Source: Proteobacteria bacterium UBA964 (GTDB taxonomy: Bacteria; Pseudomonadota; Gammaproteobacteria; Steroidobacterales; Steroidobacteraceae). Taken from it: a DNA stretch of 52,024 nt. Location of the stretch: the NCBI GenBank assembly GCA_002292945.1, contig DBCG01000061.1, positions 1 to 52,024 on the forward strand. The letters run 5' to 3'. Of this stretch, positions 17,652 to 26,638 are shown one piece after another (position 1 is the stretch's first letter; the number at the start of each line of letters is the position of its first letter). A program made the translations under genes and the position numbers. The notes under the pieces were generated by a model. It was given only the letters and a program-made list of their open reading frames with translations, was not told the DNA's origin and did no database searches.

Positions 17652-18992
17652 TCAAGTCTCGTTCAGCAGACGCCGCATATCTGTGACGCTGTCCGCAAAT
17701 CCAGCCCTCTCGTCGGGACGTTGGGCGAGTAGCTGCTGGATGTGCGGCCACAAGGCGACGGCACGGTCCAGTACGGGATTGGCGCCCGGCTTCCACGCCC
17801 CGAGGTTCACGAGTTCGCGCGACTGATTGAACGTCGAGATCAGCTCGCGAAGATCCCTCGCGGCGTCCGATTGATCGATCGGAACGATTTCGTTCATCAC
17901 CCGACTGATGGAGGCCTCGACATCGATGGCGGGAAAATGTCCCGACTCCGCCAGACGACGAGAGAGCACGATGTGCCCATCGAGGATCGCCCTGGCTGAA
18001 TCGGCGATCGGGTCCTGCTGATCGTCGCCTTCGGTGAGCACGGTGTAGAAGGCCGTGATGGATCCGCCGCCCGCCCTGCCATTGCCTGCTCGCTCGACCA
18101 ACTGCGGCAGTCTCGCGAACACCGATGGCGGATAACCCTTGGTGGCGGGGGCCTCGCCGACCGCGAGCCCGATCTCGCGCTGCGCTTGGGCGAAACGCGT
18201 CAACGAGTCCATCAACAGAAGTACCGAGCGGCCTTGGTCACGGAAATGCTCGGCGACCGCAGTCGCAAGCCAGGCACCCTGCAGTCGCAGCAGAGGCGGC
18301 GCGTCGGCGGGCGCAGCGACAACGACTGCGCGCGAACGATCGGCGGACCCGAGGATACGCTCGACGAATTCCTTGACCTCGCGGCCACGCTCGCCGATCA
18401 GGCCGACCACGATGATGTCCGCAGAGGTGTGTCTGGCCATCATGCCGAGCAGCACACTCTTTCCGACGCCGCTGCCGGCGAACAGGCCGACGCGTTGCCC
18501 GCGACCGACGCTCAACAGGGCGTTGATCGCGCGTACCCCCACATCCAGCGGTTCGCAGATCGGCTCACGCTCGAGGGGATTGATGTCCACTCCAGACAGC
18601 CGTCGTTGGGTGCTGCTCTCTATGGGTCCGAGACCGTCCAGCGGCGCACCTGCTCCATCGACGATCCGCCCAAGCAGCGCATCACCGACCTGAACCGTGC
18701 CAGCGCGGCGGGACGGTATCACCCGGGTATCAGGCTCGAGCCCATCGGCGCGCCCGGTCGGCATCAGCAACAACCTGTCACCGGAGAAACCGACGACCTC
18801 GGCCTCGGTCTGCACACCGTTCCCGGACAGCAAAAGACAGCGGTCGCCAACGGCGGCATGACAGCCTCTCGCTTCGAGCGCGAGACCGACCAACCGTGTC
18901 AAACGACCCTCCACAGGGGACATGGGAAGCGCGGCGGCGCGCCCTGTGTAGCGTCGCAGACGCCTGCCGAACGTGGCGACGACGGCGGTCAT
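17652..18992 (-). CDS. fliI: Flagellum-specific export ATPase FliI
   Basis: Hexameric ATPase that unfolds and delivers export substrates. It has 446 residues. The nucleotide-binding P-loop reads GLFAGSGVGKSVLLGMMARH near residue 165. Other landmarks are VGLIGERGREVKEFVE, the Walker B LLLMDSLTRFAQAQREIGLA, and the GYPPSVFARLPQLVERAG segment typical of the type III ATPases. The ATG overlaps the fliH stop. All catalytic features are intact. Confidence 0.96.
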   Translation of the reverse strand: MTAVVATFGRRLRRYTGRAAALPMSPVEGRLTRLVGLALEARGCHAAVGDRCLLLSGNGVQTEAEVVGFSGDRLLLMPTGRADGLEPDTRVIPSRRAGTVQVGDALLGRIVDGAGAPLDGLGPIESSTQRRLSGVDINPLEREPICEPLDVGVRAINALLSVGRGQRVGLFAGSGVGKSVLLGMMARHTSADIIVVGLIGERGREVKEFVERILGSADRSRAVVVAAPADAPPLLRLQGAWLATAVAEHFRDQGRSVLLLMDSLTRFAQAQREIGLAVGEAPATKGYPPSVFARLPQLVERAGNGRAGGGSITAFYTVLTEGDDQQDPIADSARAILDGHIVLSRRLAESGHFPAIDVEASISRVMNEIVPIDQSDAARDLRELISTFNQSRELVNLGAWKPGANPVLDRAVALWPHIQQLLAQRPDERAGFADSVTDMRRLLNET

Positions 18993-19675
18993 TGATCACC
19001 GCTCGACCGATCCATCGGCTGCTCCCCCAAGACCATGGCGAACGCGGCCGCAACCCGGCTCTCGAACTGGGCGTCGATCCGCGAGGCATCTGCCTCGACG
19101 ATGCAGCCACCTCGTGTGACCCGAGGATCTACCACGATCTGCACGTCACACGGCTCGGTGTCCGGCTGCAACGCCTCCCGAAGCACGGGGGCATCGGCCG
19201 GGGCAAGCCGAACTCGCACCACGCGCACAGCGCTCGGCAGGGAGTCGATGCACTCCCGGATGATCGTCATCACCTGTTTCGGATCGATCGACAGCTCCCG
19301 CCGCGCGAGCTGACCGCCGACGACTAGCGCGAGATGCGCCATCTCCGCGGCCGTCTCGTCGTCGTACCGCTCAAGGGGAGCGGCGATCTGCCGCGCCAAA
19401 CCGTCCAGTAGCTGCCGTCGCGCATCCAGATCAGCCAACCGCTGGGCGACCTCCATCGCGGCGGCTGCAAGACCTTCACTTCGGCCTCGCTGATAGCCGG
19501 CTTCACGGGCGGCGCGTTCCTCATCGTCCAATGCAGACGCCGATGCCTGCTTGCCGCGGAAGGTGATCAGTGGGCCGATCACCGTCGGCGGTGTCCACGA
19601 TGCGCCCTCCCCGACGAAGTCCCGACGCCGAACGAGCGGCGGATCCTCGGTGCTGCGTCCCGGGGTGTCAGACAT
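18989..19675 (-). CDS. fliH: Flagellar export regulator FliH
   Basis: Partner of FliI that links it to FliN and the export gate. It has about 228 residues: a variable N-terminus, a long helical middle (EERAAREAGYQRGRSEGLAA onward) and a C-terminal domain related to V/F-ATPase E/delta subunits (QIVVDPRVTRGGCIVEADAS). ATG 19675 is chosen because GGGAG lies 6 bases upstream; an in-frame ATG at 19681 is too close to it. It overlaps the end of fliG by 8 bases and the start of fliI by 4. Confidence 0.92.
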   Translation of the reverse strand: MSDTPGRSTEDPPLVRRRDFVGEGASWTPPTVIGPLITFRGKQASASALDDEERAAREAGYQRGRSEGLAAAAMEVAQRLADLDARRQLLDGLARQIAAPLERYDDETAAEMAHLALVVGGQLARRELSIDPKQVMTIIRECIDSLPSAVRVVRVRLAPADAPVLREALQPDTEPCDVQIVVDPRVTRGGCIVEADASRIDAQFESRVAAAFAMVLGEQPMDRSSGDQ

Positions 19676-20687
19676 AGTCATCTCCCGCTGCCGGCCCGAG
19701 GGTTATCGTGCCCTCTTCCGCAAGGCGTCTAGCAGTACCCGTGATCTCCTTCTGCGCCGCCTCGACCTCGGCCAAACGGACCGGCCCGCGCGCCTCTAGG
19801 TCATCGCGCAGGGTCTCAGCGGCACGCTGGGACATGTTATTGAATATCTTCTCTTTGAGAGCATCGTCGGTCGCCTTGAGCGCGATCAGCAGCATGTCGG
19901 TCGGCACCTGCCGCAGCAATTCCTGCATCGCCCGATCTTCAAGACCGATCAGATCATCGAAGGTGTACATCAGATCCTGTATCTGTGTGCCCATCTCCTC
20001 GTCGGCCACAGAGATCTGACTGATGAGTTGGGATTGGGCTTTCGGACCGAGCGAGTTCAGTATCTCGGCGACCGCCTTGGGACCACCGGATCCGGCGGCT
20101 TGCACGCCCGCCGAACCTTGGAACTGTCGCTCCATCACATGATGCAGCTCTTGCAACGCGGCAGGCTGGACGCCGTCAAGCGTTGCGATCCGCAACATCA
20201 GGTCGCCATGGGTCGACTCGGGCAGCAACGCGAGGATCTTCCCGGTCTTCTCGGGCTCGAGGTACGACAAGACCAACGCGATGATCTGTGGATGCTCATT
20301 GCGGATGAGGTCGACCACGGTCCGCGGCTCCATCCACTTGAGCGCCTCAAGACCCTTGCTCGCGCGCCCGAGCTGGATCTGATCGAGCACGCCGGAAGCT
20401 TGATCCTCTCCCAGCGCATTGATCAGCGCTTTCCGTACGAAATCGGTCGTTCCGGCGCCCAGTGAAGTGTGGCGATCGGCCTCCACCACAAAGCTGCCGA
20501 CGACATCGTTGATCTCGTCACGGGTGACATCGGCGATCTGGGTCATTGCCGCACCGACCCGCTGCACATCCTGCGCACTCATATGTCGCAGGACTTCCGC
20601 CGCCTCTTTTTCACCGAGCGTCAGCAGGAATATCGCGGCCCGATCGACCCCGCTTCTGGATGAGTCGTTCCCGATTGCGTCAACCAT
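19668..20687 (-). CDS. fliG: Flagellar motor switch protein FliG
   Basis: C-ring protein that contacts both the MS ring and the stators and generates torque. It has 339 residues in three armadillo-like domains: N-terminal (RAAIFLLTLGEKEAAEVLRH), middle with the EHPQ motif (RNEHPQIIALVLSYLEPEKT), and C-terminal with the charged torque helix (DRAMQELLRQVPTDMLLIAL, then MSQRAAETLRDDLEARGPVR). Overlaps with fliF and fliH indicate coupling. Confidence 0.97.
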   Translation of the reverse strand: MVDAIGNDSSRSGVDRAAIFLLTLGEKEAAEVLRHMSAQDVQRVGAAMTQIADVTRDEINDVVGSFVVEADRHTSLGAGTTDFVRKALINALGEDQASGVLDQIQLGRASKGLEALKWMEPRTVVDLIRNEHPQIIALVLSYLEPEKTGKILALLPESTHGDLMLRIATLDGVQPAALQELHHVMERQFQGSAGVQAAGSGGPKAVAEILNSLGPKAQSQLISQISVADEEMGTQIQDLMYTFDDLIGLEDRAMQELLRQVPTDMLLIALKATDDALKEKIFNNMSQRAAETLRDDLEARGPVRLAEVEAAQKEITGTARRLAEEGTITLGPAAGDDYV

Positions 20688-22320
20688 TGGTCGACACCCA
20701 CTTCTTCACCACCTGCGCCACCCTCGCCGGATCCTCGCCGACCAAGGCTCGGGCCTGCGCGATCTGGTCCTCATAGGCCGTGGCAGACATCGTGGCCTCC
20801 GCTGAGGTATAGCCAGCGGATGACATGGATACCCGTCCGGCGCCATCGGACATCGCTGGGAACCCGCTGTCTCCGGATGCGATACCCGGCAATGCCAAGG
20901 GAGAGGGCAATGGTGATGGAGCGGACAGGACACCCGCGAACTGCCGGGCGAGCGGTCGCAATACCGCGAACACGAGCGCCAGCAGTGCGATGAGCCCGAT
21001 CAGCAGTTTGGCGGCGTCCCGCGCCCATGGCTGTTCCCAGACAGGCAGGGACTCCAGTTCACCGGCGGCTACCCGGGGGTCACCGCTCCAAGCACTGTTG
21101 ACCACATTGACGCTGTCTCCGCGTTCCTCATCGAAACCCACGGCATCCTTCACAAGCGTCGTGACACGGTTGATCTGTTCCGGCGTCAGGGCCACCTCAG
21201 TCAACTTGCCGTCCTTTCCCTTGACCTGGACATTGTCCACCAGCACCGCCACCGAGATGCGCTTCAAGCGCCCGGCAGGCTGCCGGGTATAGGCGATGGT
21301 TCGATCGATCTCGTAGTTTCGGGTGCTCTGCGTAGAGCCATCCTGCTTGGACTCGTTCGCTACTACGGCATTCGGCGCCCGGCCTTGCGGCTGGTTGCTC
21401 AAGGAGCCCGGTACGCCGGCTGCCCCGCCGCTCCCGGCACGGCGATCTTCAGAGACCTGCTCGCTCCGCACGATTTGGCTGTCCGGTGAATACTGCTCGC
21501 GAGCTTCTTCCACCGCACTCATATCGAATTGCGCACTGACCTCAGCCCGGACCCGCCCAACGCCTACGAGAGGCGCGATCAGCGCCTCGATACGCTGTGA
21601 GTAGCTTTCCTCGAACTGTCGCGTGAATTCGACCTGTTGGTCACGCGCTGCGAACTCATCTTGTCCCTGTGGCGACGACAACAGTCTCCCTTGCTGGTCC
21701 ACCACCGTCACCTGCGAAGCGTCGATGTCGGGCAGGCTCGACGCGACCAAATTGACGATCGCCGTGACCTGCTCTGACGCCAGCCTCCGACCGGGCTTCA
21801 TCTGCAAGAAAACACTGGCACTCCCAGGACTGCGGTCACGTACGAAGCTCGAGTTGCGCGCCACAGCGATGTGGACACGCGCCGCCGCAACCTGCTGCAA
21901 ACTCGATATGGTCCGCGCGAGTTCCTGCTCAAGCGCGTGCTGGTAGCGCGCAGTCTCCATGAACTGCGAAACACCCAAACCACCTTCTTTCGACAAGCTC
22001 GCGAAGCCACCAGATTGAAGAACCCCCTGCCCCGCGAGCATCAGTCGCGCCTCATTGATCCTCTCCACCGGCACTGAGATTCCGCCGGTTCCGTTCTCCA
22101 TCCGATACTTGATCCCTGCAGAGGACAAGGATTGAGTGATCGCCGCCGCCTCCTCATCCGCGAGATTGGAGTACAGCAGACCGTAGGTGGGTCCCTGCGA
22201 CCAGAGTACGACGCCGACACCTGCGGCCACCGCTGCCGCCAGGCCGACAAGCATCATGACGGGCTTGAAGCTGGAACCGAGACTGGATAGGGCGTCGGCG
22301 CCCGCTGCCTGCATGGCCAT
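20680..22320 (-). CDS. fliF: Flagellar MS-ring protein FliF
   Basis: Forms the MS ring in the inner membrane, the platform for the motor and export gate. It has 546 residues: a first membrane helix at about 20-42, YscJ-type ring-building motifs (ARTISSLQQVAAARVHIAVA), a long periplasmic region, a second membrane helix near 435-455 (LLIGLIALLALVFAVLRPLA), and a cytoplasmic FliG-binding tail (YEDQIAQARALVGEDPARVA). It starts 16 bases after fliE. Confidence 0.96.
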   Translation of the reverse strand: MAMQAAGADALSSLGSSFKPVMMLVGLAAAVAAGVGVVLWSQGPTYGLLYSNLADEEAAAITQSLSSAGIKYRMENGTGGISVPVERINEARLMLAGQGVLQSGGFASLSKEGGLGVSQFMETARYQHALEQELARTISSLQQVAAARVHIAVARNSSFVRDRSPGSASVFLQMKPGRRLASEQVTAIVNLVASSLPDIDASQVTVVDQQGRLLSSPQGQDEFAARDQQVEFTRQFEESYSQRIEALIAPLVGVGRVRAEVSAQFDMSAVEEAREQYSPDSQIVRSEQVSEDRRAGSGGAAGVPGSLSNQPQGRAPNAVVANESKQDGSTQSTRNYEIDRTIAYTRQPAGRLKRISVAVLVDNVQVKGKDGKLTEVALTPEQINRVTTLVKDAVGFDEERGDSVNVVNSAWSGDPRVAAGELESLPVWEQPWARDAAKLLIGLIALLALVFAVLRPLARQFAGVLSAPSPLPSPLALPGIASGDSGFPAMSDGAGRVSMSSAGYTSAEATMSATAYEDQIAQARALVGEDPARVAQVVKKWVSTNG

Positions 22321-22336
22321 TCGATTCTCCGTGCCG

Positions 22337-22720
22337 TCAGACCGGCATGTTCATGATTTCTTGATAGGCGGATATCATGCGATTACGCACTTCCACCGCA
22401 CCGCGGAAGGCGATGCTCGCTTTCTGCATGTCGATCATCACCTGCGGCAGATCCATTCCAGGATCACCGCGCTCGAACGCGCGCTGGGAAGCGCTCGACT
22501 GGGCCTGCGCCTCGTTGATGCGCTCGAGACCGTTGCGCAGTACCGACGCGAAACTCATCGCGTTGGTGGCGCCCGTGGCAGAGGATCCACCGACCCCCGC
22601 GGGGCCGGGCAACAACGCGCCGAGATCGCCCGGCCGGACGGACTGCGCCGCCGGACCATTCACTTGCGCACGCAAGGCGCGCATCTGCGAGACGACTCGA
22701 TCGATCTCCATCTGGCTCAT
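22337..22720 (-). CDS. fliE: Flagellar hook-basal body protein FliE
   Basis: Adaptor joining the MS ring and export gate to the rod. It has 127 residues. The N-terminal 60 are variable; the conserved C-terminal half is SFASVLRNGLERINEAQAQS through MIDMQKASIAFRGAVEVRNR. It is the first gene of the fliEFGHIJK operon, with a sigma-54 promoter about 140 bases upstream. ATG 22720 has TGAGG 10 bases upstream; an ATG three codons later is possible. Confidence 0.94.
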   Translation of the reverse strand: MSQMEIDRVVSQMRALRAQVNGPAAQSVRPGDLGALLPGPAGVGGSSATGATNAMSFASVLRNGLERINEAQAQSSASQRAFERGDPGMDLPQVMIDMQKASIAFRGAVEVRNRMISAYQEIMNMPV

Positions 22721-22860
22721 GGAGCGGGCGCCTCAGGAAAACCCGTACGCAATCGTCCGACTGGGGCCCGTCGTGCGGCGCGGGGCCACGTTTCAAAAAT
22801 ACACAAAGAGAAGCCTCCTAAGCCTCGCCAATCCTCAACGGATGGCGCTCGGCTTAGAAA

Positions 22861-22876
22861 AGCAAGAAACGTGCCG
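22861..22876 (-). promoter_or_regulatory. Sigma-54 promoter of the fliE operon
   Basis: Minus-strand CGGCACGTTTCTTGCT differs from consensus only at the first base, with GG and GC 10 bases apart. The start would be near 22850, giving a leader of about 130 bases before fliE. It lies in the 189-base fleQ-fliE gap, the longest gene-free stretch in the window. I see no gene in the rest of that gap. Confidence 0.8.
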
Positions 22877-22909
22877 GGCAGGTGACGTCCTGCAACCGTC
22901 AAGGAACCG

Positions 22910-24154
22910 TCAGCCTTGGCAGCTCTCGGCATCCGCCATACCGAACTTGCGGAGCTTTTCCACCAAAGTAGTCCGGCGAAGACTCAAAAGGCGAGCTGCG
23001 TGGGCGACCGTGCCGCCCGAACGCTCCAACGCCTCGGAGATCAATCGATGCTCGATGGCGTATAAGTGAGCGCGAAGATCGACACCGTCCGCCGGGAGGC
23101 CTTCGGTGTCGTCAGCGCCGTCGTCATACGGACCCTCAGCAGCAGCGGCGAGCGATTCCTGAGCCACCTGTTTGCCTTCAAGGCGCTCTGCCAGCGCCTC
23201 GCGCAGGCTTCTCTGGATCACCGTCCGTTCGACCAAGGCGTCGGAGACGGCTTCGAATACAGCCTCGGTGACCGGTGTTTCCGTACGGACCACGATCTCC
23301 GACCCAAGCGGTGACGGTGTACCACTGAGCCCCTCTCGGTACCGCGGCGGCAAGTCCATGACTTCTACCCGCTGTTCGCCGTTCAGCACGCTGAGGCGCT
23401 CGATCAGATTACCCAACTCACGGACGTTCCCCGGCCACGGATAAGCCCGCAACGCTCGCATCGCCGATGTCGAGAACTCCAACATCGGCCTGCCAGCCCG
23501 GACATTAGCCAACGCGAATTCATGCACCAAAGTGTCGAGGTCATCGGCCCGATCGCGCAAGCTGGGCATCTCGATGGGGAAGACATTCAGGCGATAGAAG
23601 AGGTCTCCACGGAATTGGCCGTTCTCGATGGCTGCCTCGATGTTCCGGTGAGTGGCTGCGATGATTCGAACATCGCAACGGATAGGCTGGTGGTTGCCCA
23701 CGCGCTCGAAGACCCGCTCCTGCAACACGCGCAACAGCTTCACCTGCATCGCGGGGCTCATATCGCCGATCTCATCCAGGAACAATGTACCGCCTTCAGC
23801 GATCTCGAAACGCCCCCGCCGCGACGAATACGCGCCGGTGAACGCGCCTTTTTCGTGCCCGAAGAGCTCGCTTTCCATCAATTCGGCAGGTATCGCACCA
23901 CAGTTCACCGCGACGAAAGCCCCGCGGCGGCGCGGGCTCGATTCGTGGATAGCACGGGCGACAACCTCTTTGCCGGTACCGGATTCCCCGAGAACCAAGA
24001 CGTTCGAGTCGTGGGACCCCACCTTTCGGATGAGGCTCACCACTTGCCGTATGGCGGTGGAGGGACCGCTCGGGTAACGGACGCAGACAGGCTCATCGAC
24101 AGCGCTGGCTGCACGAACCGATGACGCCGAAATGCGGTCGTCCGATCGCTTCAC
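22910..24154 (-). CDS. Sigma-54-dependent flagellar activator, FleQ-like but without the N-terminal receiver-like domain
   Basis: Bacterial enhancer-binding protein, predicted master activator of the sigma-54 flagellar promoters. From GTG 24154 (GGGGAGG just upstream) it has 414 residues, against about 490 for Pseudomonas FleQ. Only about 35 residues precede the AAA+ domain. Walker A is GESGTGKE (about 56-63), the sigma-54 contact loop GAFTGA (103-108) and Walker B FLDEIGD (125-131). An arginine-finger region follows, then a roughly 90-residue linker and a Fis-type HTH (GTVAHAARLLSLRRTTLVEK). AAA+ and HTH resemble FleQ more than FleR/FlrC. The FleQ c-di-GMP residues appear changed: no clear LFRS motif, and VVARA where FleQ has VVARN. 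TATATAT and TTATAAA tracts lie upstream. Confidence 0.85.
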   Translation of the reverse strand: MKRSDDRISASSVRAASAVDEPVCVRYPSGPSTAIRQVVSLIRKVGSHDSNVLVLGESGTGKEVVARAIHESSPRRRGAFVAVNCGAIPAELMESELFGHEKGAFTGAYSSRRGRFEIAEGGTLFLDEIGDMSPAMQVKLLRVLQERVFERVGNHQPIRCDVRIIAATHRNIEAAIENGQFRGDLFYRLNVFPIEMPSLRDRADDLDTLVHEFALANVRAGRPMLEFSTSAMRALRAYPWPGNVRELGNLIERLSVLNGEQRVEVMDLPPRYREGLSGTPSPLGSEIVVRTETPVTEAVFEAVSDALVERTVIQRSLREALAERLEGKQVAQESLAAAAEGPYDDGADDTEGLPADGVDLRAHLYAIEHRLISEALERSGGTVAHAARLLSLRRTTLVEKLRKFGMADAESCQG

Positions 24155-24250
24155 ATCCCCTCCCCTATAGTTGACCGGGGCTTTATAACGCACGGGGAGT
24201 CAGAAACTGGGCATATATATCCGATGTGGAACCAAAAAATGACTTTCGAC

Positions 24251-24269
24251 AGGTTCGTCTCAGGAACCT
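24251..24269 (-). terminator. Weak hairpin at the end of fliS
   Basis: Minus-strand AGGTTC-CTGAGAC-GAACCT forms a 6-bp stem across the fliS stop. A T6 run follows 11 bases later, too far for a standard intrinsic terminator. It may still mark the boundary before the FleQ-like gene. Confidence 0.3.
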
Positions 24270-24685
24270 TTGACGAAGCCTTGCCGGCGTTGATCGTTTT
24301 TGAAGGGCTGCAGCGCCGACCAGGCTGAACGGATCTCCTGTAGGATCGACGCGGAAATCTCAAGCGGCTTAACGTCGCTAGACAATTGTCCGACTAACAA
24401 TTGGCGACTGACGAACTCATAGAGATCGTCGAGATTACGGGCCAAGGCACCATACGACAGATCCAGGCTGGCCCGAAGCTCACCGACGATGGCGACCGCG
24501 CGCTCGAGGTGCCGATTGCGCTCGTGACTCTGCGCTCGCGCGTTGCAAGCGCGCGCTTGCACGATCCTCGCTAGCGCCCCGTCGAGCAGCAGTATGATCA
24601 GTTGATGCGGGTCGGCCGCAGCGACCCCACCATGGGCGGCGACCGACTGATAGGCGGATACTTTTCCTTGCAAGGCGGGTGACAT
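24260..24685 (-). CDS. fliS: Flagellin export chaperone FliS
   Basis: Cytosolic chaperone that binds flagellin and delivers it to FlhA. It has about 141 residues from ATG 24685 (GAGG 5 bases upstream; the longer reading from 24718 is unlikely). Family features are SAYQSVAAHGGVAAADPHQL, IILLLDGALARI, and the helical RNLDDLYEFVSRQLLVGQLS. A sigma-28 promoter at 24724-24750 sits just before it. No FliT gene follows. Confidence 0.9.
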   Translation of the reverse strand: MSPALQGKVSAYQSVAAHGGVAAADPHQLIILLLDGALARIVQARACNARAQSHERNRHLERAVAIVGELRASLDLSYGALARNLDDLYEFVSRQLLVGQLSSDVKPLEISASILQEIRSAWSALQPFKNDQRRQGFVKGS

Positions 24686-24723
24686 GGCGACCTCGTCGTA
24701 CGGGCACTGCGCCCTCACCCCCT

Positions 24724-24750
24724 TTATCGGCAGCCTATACGGCGGCTTGA
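24724..24750 (-). promoter_or_regulatory. Sigma-28 (FliA) promoter of fliS
   Basis: Minus strand TCAA, 15 bases, GCCGATAA: the -10 is a perfect FliA box and the -35 differs from TAAA at one base. The start would be about 30 bases before the fliS ATG. It sits in the 79-base fliD-fliS gap. Confidence 0.75.
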
Positions 24751-24764
24751 GCGCGGAAAACGCG

Positions 24765-26132
24765 TCACTTCAATGCGCCCGCCAAGTACCGGCCGGTGGA
24801 CTGCATATCGCTGAGCATCGCATCCAGCGCACCGAACTGACGCCGATAGCCGGCCTCCAGCAGTTGCATCCGTACCTCGAGGGCATCCCGCTGTTTCTGC
24901 AGGTCACGCCGCTGAGTCTGGAGCGAGTCCGTGCGTGCGACCACCTGCCCGCCCAGACCGATCGCACCGTCGAGTGTGGCGTGGAGCCGCGTAGCGATGC
25001 CGCCATTCCCGGCAAGCACCTTGGCGACACCTGCCGCATCCGACTGCAGCGCTGCCGTCAGCTTACCGTCATTGATCACTAGCCTGCCGTCGGCGCCGAA
25101 TCCGATGCCGATCTCGCTCAACGTCGAAGGCGATCCCGGATTGGCTTGGATGACACCCGTGATGTCGCGGCGCATCCGCGACTCCACGCCGAGCAGCGTA
25201 CTCTCTCCAAGCAGCGGCCCTGCCTTGCGTGTCCCGCCGTCGAAGGAGCGTTGGCTGGCCATCGTCGCGGCGGCGTTGTTGTAGTCGCTGACGAGCTTGG
25301 CGATCCTCTCCTTGACGCTCGCGACATCAGGACTGACGGTCACCGTGACCGTCGTGCCGGGTTTCGAGGTCGCCAGATCGAGCGTCACGCCCTCGATAGC
25401 CGTCGAGACCGTATTCCCGGACGCAGAGACCGCGAATCCTTCGATCTTGACCTGGGCGTCAGCGGCCGACGAGAGCACCGTCATCGGCGGCGTCTGTCCC
25501 TGGCCCTGACCAGGGTTGTATTCCAATTTCTTGAGCGTACCGTTAGGCGGCGTAACCTGCACGTTGATCGCTTGGGCGCTGCCAGATAAGGCAGCGGTGA
25601 AGACCATTCTCGCGCCATCGTCGGCCTGCACGATGCTGGCACGCACCCCGCGGTTGTCCGGTGCGGTATTGATTGCATCGCGAAGCTGCGCGAGCGTCAT
25701 CCCATCGGTCGCCGCGACGACGAATTCCTCGCCGTTCTGCGCGAATGTCAGCTCGCCGGCCCCGACCAGCGAGCCGCTGCCCCCGGCGTAAGGCTCGGAG
25801 ACCAATTTATGCGTCGTCGCGAGCGACAGCACTTCGACCGAGAAAGTGCCGACGGGCGCGCTGGTCGAGGCCGTTGCCCGAAGGATCGTCATATCGGACG
25901 ATGTGGCACGCCTTGCCAAAACCTGGCTTTCGTTCCGTAGGGCGCCGACCGACGACTGCAGCGTCGACAATACTCCGCGCATCACGCCTAGCGCCGACAG
26001 TTTGCTGTCGATTCCGGTCTGGGTACGCGAGATGCGCTGCTCGACAGGCGACCGCTCCGCAGCGACGAGCTGCGTGACGAGGTTGTTGACGTCGAGACCG
26101 GAGCCGAGACCGGGCGCACTGAGCCCAGCCAT
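24765..26132 (-). CDS. fliD: Filament cap protein FliD (HAP2)
   Basis: Cap at the filament tip that folds arriving flagellin. It has 455 residues. The N-terminal D0/D1 reads SAPGLGSGLDVNNLVTQLVA; a central FliD/HAP2 region lies at about 95-230, and the C-terminal coiled coil reads DSLQTQRRDLQKQRDALEVR, ending with LSDMQSTGRYLAGALK. It begins at the flaG stop (TGATG, one-base overlap). Confidence 0.95.
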   Translation of the reverse strand: MAGLSAPGLGSGLDVNNLVTQLVAAERSPVEQRISRTQTGIDSKLSALGVMRGVLSTLQSSVGALRNESQVLARRATSSDMTILRATASTSAPVGTFSVEVLSLATTHKLVSEPYAGGSGSLVGAGELTFAQNGEEFVVAATDGMTLAQLRDAINTAPDNRGVRASIVQADDGARMVFTAALSGSAQAINVQVTPPNGTLKKLEYNPGQGQGQTPPMTVLSSAADAQVKIEGFAVSASGNTVSTAIEGVTLDLATSKPGTTVTVTVSPDVASVKERIAKLVSDYNNAAATMASQRSFDGGTRKAGPLLGESTLLGVESRMRRDITGVIQANPGSPSTLSEIGIGFGADGRLVINDGKLTAALQSDAAGVAKVLAGNGGIATRLHATLDGAIGLGGQVVARTDSLQTQRRDLQKQRDALEVRMQLLEAGYRRQFGALDAMLSDMQSTGRYLAGALK

Positions 26133-26518
26133 CAGACCCGACCTTCGAACAGTACGCTTCGCATCGCTTCCACCTGCGAGTCTATGCGCTGCGCGATACG
26201 AAGCGCTGTGGCATCAGGGATCTGTCGGATCAATTCGCCGGTGCTCTGATCACGCACGACGATCACCATCTTTTCGCTCGCCTCGTCGACCCGGAACTCC
26301 AGGTTCCGCCCCGCCTCACGGGACATCTTCTCCAACCTTTCCGCGACACGGGCGCGTTCGCTCGCATTCAGCTCTCTGGCCCGCGCCGTGTCTTCGGCTG
26401 CAGTCTCACGTTCCAGAGACACGCTCGCTGCGGTAGCGCGGGTCTCCACCTCTACCTTTGGCGCGATACGTGGCGCCACAACTGCCGGCGACGACTCTGG
26501 GATCTTGACGGTACTCAT
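26132..26518 (-). CDS. flaG: FlaG family protein
   Basis: Small protein of unclear molecular role that influences filament length in other polarly flagellated bacteria. It has 128 residues. The N-terminal half is low-complexity and charged; the conserved C-terminal FlaG core is NLEFRVDEASEKMVIVVRDQ, then TGELIRQIPDATALRIAQRI. It sits between fliC and fliD, its usual place. A GC-rich hairpin separates it from fliC. Confidence 0.9.
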   Translation of the reverse strand: MSTVKIPESSPAVVAPRIAPKVEVETRATAASVSLERETAAEDTARARELNASERARVAERLEKMSREAGRNLEFRVDEASEKMVIVVRDQSTGELIRQIPDATALRIAQRIDSQVEAMRSVLFEGRV

Positions 26519-26546
26519 CGGCGCGACCTCCTCGGGAACACGACAA

Positions 26547-26574
26547 GCGGCGACCCCCTCTCAGGGGCCGCCGC
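26547..26574 (-). terminator. Stem-loop between fliC and flaG
   Basis: Minus strand GCGGCGGCCCC-TGAGAG-GGGTCGCCGC region forms a strong stem of about 11 bp with one G-U pair and a 6-base loop. It is followed by TTGTCGTGTT rather than a pure U-tract. It probably ends or attenuates most fliC transcripts, or protects their 3' end. Confidence 0.5.
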
Positions 26575-26638
26575 CGGTCGATCGATCAGAACGCAGGCTT
26601 CATCCATGTATAACCGTGCGCCTCACGTTCTTCTGACC

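Noticed and set aside
24155..24259. Possible frameshifted receiver domain upstream of the FleQ-like gene
   Set aside because: Only about 100 bases lie between this gene and fliS, and they are AT-rich without receiver-domain motifs. The N-terminal domain is absent, not broken.
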